From: G963665085 sp963665085
Lineage (GTDB): Bacteria; Bacteroidota; Bacteroidia; Bacteroidales; JAAAOM01
DNA length: 64,000 nt
Assembly: GCA_963665085.2 (NCBI GenBank)
Contig: CAXXXS010000002.1
Location: 496,001-560,000 of the forward strand
Direction: 5' to 3'
The notes beneath the pieces are model-generated. The model made no database searches. It had not been told where the DNA came from and saw nothing but the letters and a program-made list of their open reading frames with translations. Positions 8,679 through 17,222 of this stretch are shown piece by piece. Position 1 is the stretch's first letter. Each line of letters begins with the position of its first letter. The translations under genes were made by a program, and so were the position numbers.

Positions 8679-11600
8679 TTATTTCTTAATAATTTTTGCA
8701 TTTAGCATATCATTTTCTGTTTCTACATTAATAATATACATTCCTGCACTTTGAAAAGTTAAATCTAATTCTTCTTCCATCGAATATTGAGTTTTTGTCT
8801 CTATTAAATTACCAGATATATCCAATAATCTAATTGTTGCAGGCACAGTACCTATTTTAATTGTTAAATTACCAGATGTAACTGTTGGATAGATATCCAA
8901 TAGGCTATTAGCACTTTCTGTTTCAACACTTGTAATTTGAATAATATAATCGTTAAGTTCAACAATTGAATCGTTTAAACTAGTAATTTCACTATTTAAA
9001 TCAGCTATGGAATCGTTCAAACTAGTATTCTCATCATTAAGATCTTCTAGTTCTGATTCTAACGTTTCTTTATCAGCTGTTAATTCCTCAACCTCATTAT
9101 TAAGAGCCATTAAGGTATCTTCCATAAGATTAAGTGAACTTGCATGGATGTTTGGAATACCATTCGGAACATCTGCCCACATATCAAATATTGCCTGACC
9201 GATTTCAGTATTGTTCATATATCTTCCACGAATAGGATCTTCCTGATCTGCGTGTATATCAAACAATTCTTCACCTTCACCTTTAATGTAGATAGGAATT
9301 AACTGGTTCGTATGGTTTCCACTTAGGAACTGTGCACCTGGCATGTTTCCAGCACCATTATCTATAACATCATATGTTCCAACAACATCACTGTTTGAAT
9401 AATTTGAACCCACTAAATAACCACATTCATGATCTCCAGTTACAATAACCATGGTTTCGTCCCAGCTGGAATTTTCTTCAACCCATGCAATAACAGCATC
9501 AACTGATTTATTGAAATCATTTTGTTCTTCAATGTTACGATCTACTTGTTTAGCGTGCCCTGCCCAGTCAACAGCTCCCCCTTCAACCATAAGAGAAAAA
9601 CCATTACGGTTATTATCCAATACATTAAGAGCGGCTTTTGTCATATCAACTAATGTAGGTACATTTTTTGTAAATGGGTCACCAAAAGCGACATCACTTT
9701 CATCAGTCCTTAGTTGTTGTAATGTAGAATAAACTTTAGGAACCCCTAATACACGTAAAGGAGTTTTACCAGCAGCTAATTTCACAAAATCGGCACTATC
9801 TCTTACTAAAGTCCAGGCATCAGGCACATTATCTCCATCAATATCTTGTACAGTGCTGTTACTATTTACTGAAGTTTCTGAAAAATTAGTTACATCTCCT
9901 TCATTTAATTCTACCCAGGTAGTAGAATCAATACCATAATAATTATTAGCATCAAGCAGGTTTCCATTTTCATCGTAGTCTGGAGCACCACAACCCATAA
10001 TTACAGAAGCCCTGCTATCGAAAAGCATTTCTTTTGTTAAATCATGGAAAGCCTGACGGTTAGGATTATGGGCAAACATAGCTGCAGGAGTAGCATGCAT
10101 AAACTCAACAGTTGTAATAACACCAGTTGACTTACCTAATTCATACGCTCTTTCTCCGAAAGATTTTAATACAGAACTATCTAATGCCACTCCAATTGCA
10201 TAGTAAGCAGATTTTTCACCGGAATACATTGCGGTTGCAGCACCCGCAGAACCAGTAGCATTACTTGCGACGTAAGCAGAATCAGTCCATGCAGCAGTTG
10301 GTTCATAACCAACACCCCACTTATTAATATTATCTATTTCCCAAACTTTACCGGTCATAGCAGGATAAGTACTCATGAAATATTGAGTTTCCCAAGCCTC
10401 GTATTGTTGAGTTTCGCCCATAAAATAATCAGCTGCATCAATCTGATTAGATCCCCAACCATCACTAATCATTACAATAACGTTTTTAGCTTCTGGTTTT
10501 GTTGGTTCCCATAAATCAAACATTACTTCGCCCATTTCAGAGTTATCGATATAATGTCCATAAGCAAAGTCTGTTTCATCTGCAACAGTTTCGTATAATT
10601 CGCTACCGGCACCTTTTGCATAAAAAGGAATTAACTGACGAGTATGACCACCGCTTAACCACTTATGACCAGCAATTACTCCAGCTCCATTATCAACAAC
10701 AGGAAAAGTAGAAATCATTGTACTTGCTTCAGCAGTTTGGTCTCCTTCCGGGTAATCAGGACCCGTTAAATATCCGGTTTCATGGTCACCAGTAACAATT
10801 ACAAGGTTATCATCCCATCCACCATTTTCTTCAACCCACGCAATTACAGCATCAACGGTGTTGTTGAAATCAGTTTGTTCTTCAATTAAGCCTTCAATGT
10901 CATTCGCGTGGCCTGCCCAGTCGATTGCTCCACCTTCTATCATTAAGAATAATCCCTCTGCATTATTATCTAAGATATTCAATGCCCCTTTTGTCATTAA
11001 TTCTAATGTAGGTACTCCAATATTTAAACTATCGAACACCAATCCATTTTTACCATGGGTCCTGTAATTTTGTAGTGTTTGATATGCATGAGGTACGCCT
11101 ACAACTCTTTTAACCTCAGAACAAGCACTTGCTAAATCAACAAAATCAAGGCTGTCTGTGATTAAAGTCCAGGCATCAGGCTCGCCATCACCATCAATAT
11201 CCTGCACAGTATTGTTACCATAAACACTTGTTGAATCGAAGGTAGTAGCACCAGCTAATAAGTTGTTCCATGAACCTTCTCCACCAACATATTTATATTT
11301 ATAATTAGCAGGATCTGCTATCATAGTGGCATTGTCATCATAATAAGGATTCCCACACCCCATTACAACACTTAATTTTGTATCCAAGTAAAAGCTATTA
11401 GCAATTTGAGCATAGTTATTACGGCTAATGTTATGAACTGAGAAAGAAGCAGGAGTAGCATGTGAAAATTGAACAGATGTAACAACACCGGCAGCTTTTC
11501 CATGCTCAATAGCTCTTTCAGTAATTAACTCTAGGTCGTTACCATCAATATCAACACCAATAGCATATTTTGCTGATTTAACACCTGATGCCATAGTTGT

Positions 11601-11942
11601 TGCTGCAGGAGCAGATCCGGTGTAACCATGATTAATATAATCAGGATTAGTCCAACGCTCTCTTGAATTATAACCTACAGCAAAATCGCCCACTCCCCAT
11701 TCTTGAGGCTTGTTAGTAGTAGCGGGGTAAGTACTCATAGTCATAGACACGGGAAATTTCTCAAACAATTGAGAATCTGCAGCATGATAATAGTTAGTAG
11801 CAGCAATTTGGTTGTATCCCCAACCATCGCTAATTAAAACAATAATGTTTTTGGGTACTTCCTGTGAGCTGGCAAGAGGATTACCGACAAACATCAAAAC
11901 AGATGATAAAATCATCAATTGAGTAAAAAAGATTTTTTTCAT
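8679..11942 (-). CDS. Secreted double-domain alkaline phosphatase with coiled coil and T9SS sorting domain
   Basis: A 1087-residue protein with two consecutive alkaline phosphatase domains (about 30-485 and 495-935), so about twice the usual length. Both have the metal-binding LISDGWG or MISDGWG start, a nucleophile segment (TGSAPAATTMASG with Ser110; TGSAGAATAMYSG in the second), a metal site GGAIDWAGHA or GGAVDWAGHA, and TGDHETGY or TGDHECGY. Both therefore look catalytically competent. In both, the Asp that precedes the nucleophile in E. coli PhoA (DSA) is Gly. A leucine/aspartate-rich coiled coil (about 945-1010) links to a C-terminal type IX sorting domain (LLDIYPTVTSGNLTIKI to the end, about 75 residues). 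The enzyme should be exported, passed through T9SS and anchored or released outside, freeing phosphate from organic esters. The pst operon at 53-58 kb could take up the product. The cluster around it gives no other link. Confidence 0.93.
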   Translation of the reverse strand: MKKIFFTQLMILSSVLMFVGNPLASSQEVPKNIIVLISDGWGYNQIAATNYYHAADSQLFEKFPVSMTMSTYPATTNKPQEWGVGDFAVGYNSRERWTNPDYINHGYTGSAPAATTMASGVKSAKYAIGVDIDGNDLELITERAIEHGKAAGVVTSVQFSHATPASFSVHNISRNNYAQIANSFYLDTKLSVVMGCGNPYYDDNATMIADPANYKYKYVGGEGSWNNLLAGATTFDSTSVYGNNTVQDIDGDGEPDAWTLITDSLDFVDLASACSEVKRVVGVPHAYQTLQNYRTHGKNGLVFDSLNIGVPTLELMTKGALNILDNNAEGLFLMIEGGAIDWAGHANDIEGLIEEQTDFNNTVDAVIAWVEENGGWDDNLVIVTGDHETGYLTGPDYPEGDQTAEASTMISTFPVVDNGAGVIAGHKWLSGGHTRQLIPFYAKGAGSELYETVADETDFAYGHYIDNSEMGEVMFDLWEPTKPEAKNVIVMISDGWGSNQIDAADYFMGETQQYEAWETQYFMSTYPAMTGKVWEIDNINKWGVGYEPTAAWTDSAYVASNATGSAGAATAMYSGEKSAYYAIGVALDSSVLKSFGERAYELGKSTGVITTVEFMHATPAAMFAHNPNRQAFHDLTKEMLFDSRASVIMGCGAPDYDENGNLLDANNYYGIDSTTWVELNEGDVTNFSETSVNSNSTVQDIDGDNVPDAWTLVRDSADFVKLAAGKTPLRVLGVPKVYSTLQQLRTDESDVAFGDPFTKNVPTLVDMTKAALNVLDNNRNGFSLMVEGGAVDWAGHAKQVDRNIEEQNDFNKSVDAVIAWVEENSSWDETMVIVTGDHECGYLVGSNYSNSDVVGTYDVIDNGAGNMPGAQFLSGNHTNQLIPIYIKGEGEELFDIHADQEDPIRGRYMNNTEIGQAIFDMWADVPNGIPNIHASSLNLMEDTLMALNNEVEELTADKETLESELEDLNDENTSLNDSIADLNSEITSLNDSIVELNDYIIQITSVETESANSLLDIYPTVTSGNLTIKIGTVPATIRLLDISGNLIETKTQYSMEEELDLTFQSAGMYIINVETENDMLNAKIIKK

Positions 11943-12333
11943 TTTTCAGATTTTGGTTTAACATTAAAAATTCAAAACCAAATCTAGATTTCAGACTTTA
12001 AACCATTTTTTAAAGAACCTTAAATAATCTCACACTAACGTTTAAGTAATTATTAAAACTCCAAAACTTATCCTCATTACAAACACCTTACAATAATGAT
12101 GTTTATTTAGACTAAGTATTTATTAGCACCCACTCATTATTCTTTTCTTAATATTTCATTTCAATAGTAAAAAAATGACAAATCATTATCTAACATACAA
12201 TATCTGTTATTTGACCATAAATCAATATTATTTCATCATAATATAACCTTATTTTAAAAGTATCGTATTAATCAAAACGTAATAAAATTATGATCGATAC
12301 GTTAACAGGTTATATTAATTAATTGAAAACATT
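11943..12333. other. AT-rich divergent promoter region
   Basis: About 390 bases separate the phosphatase gene (leftward) from the lipoprotein gene (rightward). It is strongly AT-rich and has no open frame worth calling. Two ACGT cores near 12277 and 12299 resemble those in the pst and hdr promoters but lack the ordered array. No convincing Pho box was recognised. Confidence 0.4.
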
Positions 12334-12828
12334 ATGCGTAAAAATTTCTTTTCATTAGCAATTGCAGCAACGCTGCTTACATTTGTTTCTTGTAACAAAG
12401 AAAAAGACTCAGAAGAAAAATTCAGCACATTAAGTGTTGAGGAGAACAAAGCAAAGGTAGAAGATGCTGGCGTTGACATGCTTAACGAAGTATCTGATTT
12501 AAGTACTAACGAAGCTACTGTTACATTTGTTGAATTAGGAACATTACTTGATTCTTCCGATCCTTTTGATGACGGAAGCCAGATTTCTCAGAAAATTCCT
12601 ACAACAATAAGAGCTATCGCGACATTGAATGAGGAGCCTACTTCTACATCTGGGATTTTTGATGTAATGAAATCTGCTTATGAATTAGAAGAAGATCCAG
12701 AAACTATCCAGGAACTTTGGGATATGCTTCTTGGTAGTTACGACTGGAATGCTACAACAGAAGATTGGGATTATACAGAAGGCGGAGATAAAGTTATCTT
12801 TAACAAATACACTCATTTACTGGTGTAG
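12334..12828 (+). CDS. Putative lipoprotein, probably C-terminally truncated
   Basis: A 164-residue protein with a lipoprotein signal peptide (MRKNFFSLAIAATLLTFVSC, lipid-modified Cys20) followed by an acidic linker. The body is acidic and helical (VEENKAKVEDAGVDMLNEVSDL) and leads into YDWNATTEDWDYTEGGDKVIF. The Gly-x-Tyr-x-Trp-Asn-Ala segment resembles, from memory, longer Bacteroidota lipoproteins in which a beta-rich region of a hundred or more residues follows. Here the frame ends abruptly in NKYTHLLV. The bases after it do not continue such a domain in any frame I could read. It may be a decayed gene or a short natural variant. The function is unknown. Confidence 0.65.
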   Translation: MRKNFFSLAIAATLLTFVSCNKEKDSEEKFSTLSVEENKAKVEDAGVDMLNEVSDLSTNEATVTFVELGTLLDSSDPFDDGSQISQKIPTTIRAIATLNEEPTSTSGIFDVMKSAYELEEDPETIQELWDMLLGSYDWNATTEDWDYTEGGDKVIFNKYTHLLV

Positions 12829-13345
12829 TTATAGCAAATCATTAGGATGAGGAATACACTGGCAATCTATTAAAAGCACTTTATCTATGTATAAAATCCT
12901 CCACTGGTATTCGAAAAATTTATACAAAATCATCGATTGGTAGCTCTATAACACGGAATAGCATAAAAACGTAATTTTCGGTGATTACAAAAAATATTAC
13001 ATCCTACAATAATTTACAAAGACAAATAAGATCAGAAAATATTTAGACCAATAATCAGGGAGTTTATTAGGCACATAGTTTATTGTTAAATGGGAGATTT
13101 TTTTGTAAAAAAAAATATTTCGATATATTTGGCGAATTATTAAAATAAAAAAAAAACAAAAACAACATTAAAATACTGCAAATAAAGGCGTTAAAATTAC
13201 AATAATTCAATAATAATTAACACAAAAAAATGAACCTAAAAAAATGAAATCAAACAGATTGTTGACAATTTTAAATACACAAAAAAAAACTCAATTTGAA
13301 AAGGCAACAAAAGATGTATTTTTAATGCATTCAATATCGTATACA
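12829..13345. other. AT-rich gap with no recognisable feature
   Basis: Just over 500 bases after the short lipoprotein gene, ending in long A-tracts (about 13140-13235). An open frame begins at 13244, but its first 34 codons lack protein-like character. I see no RNA gene or transposon end here. It could contain the degraded 3' part of the preceding gene. Confidence 0.4.
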
Positions 13346-13990
13346 ATGAAGAAACCTTACTTAATCCTTTTCATTTTTTTATTCAGTTTAAATTCTTTTT
13401 CACAAAACAATTTAACAGAATACAAAGCAGTGTTCAAAAACAACTCTAGACTTCTTGACAGCTTGATTCTTAACGAAAAGTACTATGATGCCTACCAACA
13501 AGTTAACGAACTGAAATTTGATGTAATGGTACTTTACGGCCTTTATATTAGTGAGCAAATTTGTCCTAAAAACCTATTGGAATATAAATTAATTCCTAAT
13601 ACTGCTTCAAATGAAATTGAAGGTAGCAACATTACACTTATCCGTGAATATGCCAAACATAACTCCGATACATCATTTAATGATAATTGTACTATCTCCC
13701 TTATTATATCTAACGAAAATAATGTTATTGACAAGATTGCCAATATAAATGCATTTCCTTTTAATTTAATTGACGAAGACAGCAAACTTTACAAACCCAT
13801 TGTTATTCAAAAAAATAAAGGATTATTAGTTTTTGATAGAGAAAAGAAATTTTCAAGTGTTGCTATCGCACTTTCCAATAAAATTTCAGTTATAATTAAT
13901 ATTCAAGGCATGTCTGATACTGATTTAGCATTTGAAGTAGCCGAACAGATTAAATATGACGTTATCATGAATTTGCTAAAACACGAATAG
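13346..13990 (+). CDS. Exported hypothetical protein
   Basis: A 214-residue protein. I start it at 13346 (MKKPYLILFIFLFSLNSFSQ), where a signal peptide begins; 34 additional in-frame codons upstream would bury that signal. The mature part is a mixed alpha/beta protein, with one half beginning NLTEYKAVFKNNSRLLDSL and a C-terminal VAEQIKYDVIMNLLKHE. No known motif, lipobox or sorting domain was found. It lies alone between AT-rich gaps, and the T9SS-exported protein follows 148 bases later on the same strand. Confidence 0.65.
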   Translation: MKKPYLILFIFLFSLNSFSQNNLTEYKAVFKNNSRLLDSLILNEKYYDAYQQVNELKFDVMVLYGLYISEQICPKNLLEYKLIPNTASNEIEGSNITLIREYAKHNSDTSFNDNCTISLIISNENNVIDKIANINAFPFNLIDEDSKLYKPIVIQKNKGLLVFDREKKFSSVAIALSNKISVIINIQGMSDTDLAFEVAEQIKYDVIMNLLKHE

Positions 13991-14138
13991 TAGAACTTTT
14001 GACAAATGCTATTGCCAGATTAAAAAAAGAAACATTTCTTGTTTTTTTATAAAAAACACTGTTTAAATATTTTTATACAAATCGTACGCAGAAACCGAAA
14101 AGCGTTAAATAGAGTAGGTGCCCACTTAAAGTTATATC

Positions 14139-15593
14139 ATGAAAAAATTTTTATTATTTAGTATTATGGTTACTCTCGTTCAGGTGGCAGGGCTTGCACA
14201 AGACCCTATAGCCGAATATTTTGCTAACTATAATCTTAAATTTAGTTCCGCGGCAGCAGGAGTAGTGCTTAATCCTGCTGGTAATTTTACTGGCTCCGGT
14301 CTTCAAGTTGCCGGTCTATCAAATAGTCCTCGTGACATTACCTTTACCTGGATTGACAATTCCCAAAATGAAGATGGATACAAATTTCAAAGAAAGAAGG
14401 CATATATTTATTGGAATTTTGGTTGTCAGACAGGCCCCGATGCCGAATACAAAACAACTCACCTTGAATTTCTACCTTTTTCAACTGAGCAATTCAGGAT
14501 GTTTTCATATAAAGGCTCAGATAGATCTTCTTATCGATATTGCTCTGTTGAGATGCTTCGTCCTGATCTAACAATAACGAATCCTTTATTTACTGTGCCA
14601 TTTAAAACCTACCAGGGAGACAATATTAATGTACGGTGTAATGTTGAAAATATCGGCACATACGAAGCTGGGGCATCTACATTACAAATAAGACTTATTT
14701 CGTCAAAACCTACTGTTGTATTAAAATCAATACCTATTAGCTCGCTTGCTGTTGGTGCCACCAGTAGCATAAACACTTATGTTAAAATTCCGACATGGGC
14801 TCTTGGTTCGTGTAGAATTGAAGTTTTAGCTGATGCTACCAATACGATTCTTGAAATACCTGGAGATAACAACGATTATAGTAGACCTATTACAGTATAT
14901 TATAAAGAAAATGATGACGAAGATGATGAGGTTGAACAACCTTATTTTGAGATATTGGATTTTGAATTTCCTTCAACTGTAACATGGAGTAATACTTATG
15001 ACATTACTAAAATAAAAATTAAAAATACTGGAAAAATTGCCGGTTCTCCTGGAAAAATTTATACGGCAATTAATAACACTATGCCCGGTTTTGATCCTAA
15101 TGATGTTTTTTGTAGTGACTGTTCTATGTCAAGTATTGACATTAGTACCTCCATTTCTGTAAATGAAACAAAAGAGTTTAGTTATAATGATTTTTATGTT
15201 CCGACGTTATTTGAAGGTTCTGGATTTTTACAGGTGGCAGTGAAAAATAATGATAATATATGGGAATGGATGTATACGAATTTAACTATTGGAGATGCTT
15301 TTAAATCTGCAACATACAATGATTATCGTACTGGAATTGATTTAGAATTGGATAATAATATTGAGGTATATCCTAATCCAACTTCAGGTATAATTAACAT
15401 AAATATTCAAAATAATAAAGATTTATTTGTTACAATTGAAATCATTGATTGTTTTGGTAGAATCATTAAATCACAAGATGTGTCTAATATTGATAAAATC
15501 AATATTAATATCGCCGATCAACCTAAGGGATTATATTATTTAAGAATTATTAATAATGAAAAGATTAATATACAAAAAGTAATTCTAGAATAA
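14139..15593 (+). CDS. Secreted CARDB-domain protein with T9SS sorting domain
   Basis: A 484-residue protein with a signal peptide (MKKFLLFSIMVTLVQVAGLAQ). An N-terminal region with aromatic and Cys residues is followed by an Ig-like CARDB module (about 145-255: RPDLTITNPLF, then VRCNVENIGTYEAG and NDYSRPITV). An acidic linker (DDEDDEVEQ) leads to a second beta-sandwich that again has a KIKNTG-type motif. The C-terminal 75 residues (IEVYPNPTSGIININI, GLYYLRI, VILE) are a typical type A T9SS sorting domain. It should be exported through T9SS to the cell surface. CARDB modules are adhesion-like folds; the ligand is unknown. A strong hairpin follows directly. Confidence 0.88.
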   Translation: MKKFLLFSIMVTLVQVAGLAQDPIAEYFANYNLKFSSAAAGVVLNPAGNFTGSGLQVAGLSNSPRDITFTWIDNSQNEDGYKFQRKKAYIYWNFGCQTGPDAEYKTTHLEFLPFSTEQFRMFSYKGSDRSSYRYCSVEMLRPDLTITNPLFTVPFKTYQGDNINVRCNVENIGTYEAGASTLQIRLISSKPTVVLKSIPISSLAVGATSSINTYVKIPTWALGSCRIEVLADATNTILEIPGDNNDYSRPITVYYKENDDEDDEVEQPYFEILDFEFPSTVTWSNTYDITKIKIKNTGKIAGSPGKIYTAINNTMPGFDPNDVFCSDCSMSSIDISTSISVNETKEFSYNDFYVPTLFEGSGFLQVAVKNNDNIWEWMYTNLTIGDAFKSATYNDYRTGIDLELDNNIEVYPNPTSGIININIQNNKDLFVTIEIIDCFGRIIKSQDVSNIDKININIADQPKGLYYLRIINNEKINIQKVILE

Positions 15594-15600
15594 TATTTAT

Positions 15601-15644
15601 TAAATACGAGGTTGTCCAATATTAATTGGACAACCTCGTATTTA
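15601..15644. terminator. Perfect 20-bp stem hairpin between convergent genes
   Basis: TAAATACGAGGTTGTCCAAT (15601-15620) and its exact complement (15625-15644) flank a four-base loop ATTA. It starts seven bases after the stop of the CARDB gene and lies 50 bases from the end of the opposing TonB receptor gene. It is most likely a bidirectional terminator. The A/T-rich outer stem supplies the U-tract on both strands. Confidence 0.75.
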
Positions 15645-15694
15645 ATAAACAAGATCCATAAAATTTATGAAAACTCGCTAACTCAACCACCTCC

Positions 15695-17014
15695 TCAAAG
15701 CCTTTTATTAATAAAACTCAAATCATATTCGCCAGCATTGGCAGCAATGTCATTGGGGATAAATAAATGATCGACATATTCACCCCCGGCTTTTACTTTA
15801 TGTGCTGGATGAGGAATCCAGATTAATCTGGATTTAAAAAGGATATCTTCCACTCCGGAATGCATTGCCAGATCATAGCCAGATAATCCTCCATCCAGAT
15901 AAAAATTATATTGAGAAAAGGAACCGGATACATCCCACGAAAACCTATCGGAGAATACATGTACCCATTTAGCAGAAGAAGCAACATTTCCCCATTCCAT
16001 CGCTGTCTTTAATCCACTCGATTTTTTATGAAAGTTGAAATTATCGTTACCTGAATAGAATGATATTTTTAATCTGTCTTTATTTGTAAGTTTAGCAGAA
16101 ATTATGGCATTCACATCATAAAAACTGTAAGAAGAACTAGAAAAGAAAGAACTCGATTTTTTAAACACCGGTTTTAACAAAGGCTGAAGAATAAGCCCCA
16201 GATATGTTTTGCGAACAGACACCAGGGTACTTACCCTATCTTTAATAATCGAGCCATTAATCATCGCCCTTGAAGAGATCAAGCCTAAATTTGCACTAGC
16301 CCCCCATTTTTCTGTGTTTGGCTCAGCCGAATTCACCTCGATAATTGATGATATCCTCCCTCCGTAAGAAGCTGAAAATCCTGATTTGACCAATTTAATG
16401 TGTGAGATTGCATCTGTATTAAACACAGAATAGAATCCCATTAGGTGACCGGCATTGTAAATAGGTGCATCATCGTAAAGAATCAGGTTCTGATCTACTC
16501 CCCCACCCCTAACATAAAATCCTGTGTTGCCTTCTTGCCCTGATTGTATGCCTGGTGTTAATTGCAAAACTTTTAAAGGATCTGACTCCCCAAATAAGAC
16601 AGGTAAATAAGCAATCTCTTTCATGCTTAGTTTTGTCATGCCTGTCTCTGTTGAACCTAATCTTGTATTCGGAGCATTTGCCTGCACAACAGTTTCTTCA
16701 ATCTGTATGATTTCCTGTTGCAAATAAAAACTCAATTCGATTGGTTTATACAAATCAAATATTGTATCAAGCGTATGATAACCTATATAACTAATTTTTA
16801 TATGAACTCTTCCTTTACGAAGTTTTAAATTAAATTCACCATTCAAGCTGGTTGTTGTGCCTGTTTTTTGTATTTGTTCTGTAATACTTGCACCGGGTAA
16901 AGTTTCTTTATCCGCAATGTCAAAAATCTTTCCTGAAATATTAATGATTTGCTGTGCATACAACGATCCTGAAAACAGTATCAGAAAAAAAATATAATAT
17001 CGACTTAGTTTCAC
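15695..17014 (-). pseudogene. TonB-dependent receptor, C-terminally truncated
   Basis: A 439-residue frame with a signal peptide (ending GSLYAQ), a carboxypeptidase-like domain (about 25-105: ISGKIFDIADKETLPGASI), a plug domain (about 120-230, with GFYVRGGGVDQNLILYDD) and the first strands of an outer-membrane barrel. It then stops at FINKRL. Full receptors of this class have 700 or more residues and end in a long barrel with a terminal aromatic residue, so 300 or more residues are missing. The 50 bases after the stop hold no barrel remnant, and a strong terminator-like hairpin follows. The product could not form a closed barrel. I read it as a pseudogene created by deletion, although the remaining frame is intact and could be expressed. 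Confidence 0.75.
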
Positions 17015-17222
17015 TCAGAAATTTATTAATTACACCTAACTTTCTTAATTTTCCAATAACTTCATTATTGATAATAAATAAATATTACTTAATATCAATT
17101 AAAGCAATACACCATTTAGATTTTAAAACTATTAAGATAGCTATTCTTTTAAACAAAAGCCTCCTTGCTCTGCTCTTATTAAGATTTTTCTTTACTTTTG
17201 TGCTTCTTAAAAAACAGTATAA

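Noticed and set aside
12277..12302. ACGT cores upstream of the lipoprotein gene as a third copy of the pst/hdr operator
   Set aside because: Two cores 22 bases apart without the flanking AAACGTATTTT blocks or a spaced -7 element; chance is likely in AT-rich DNA.
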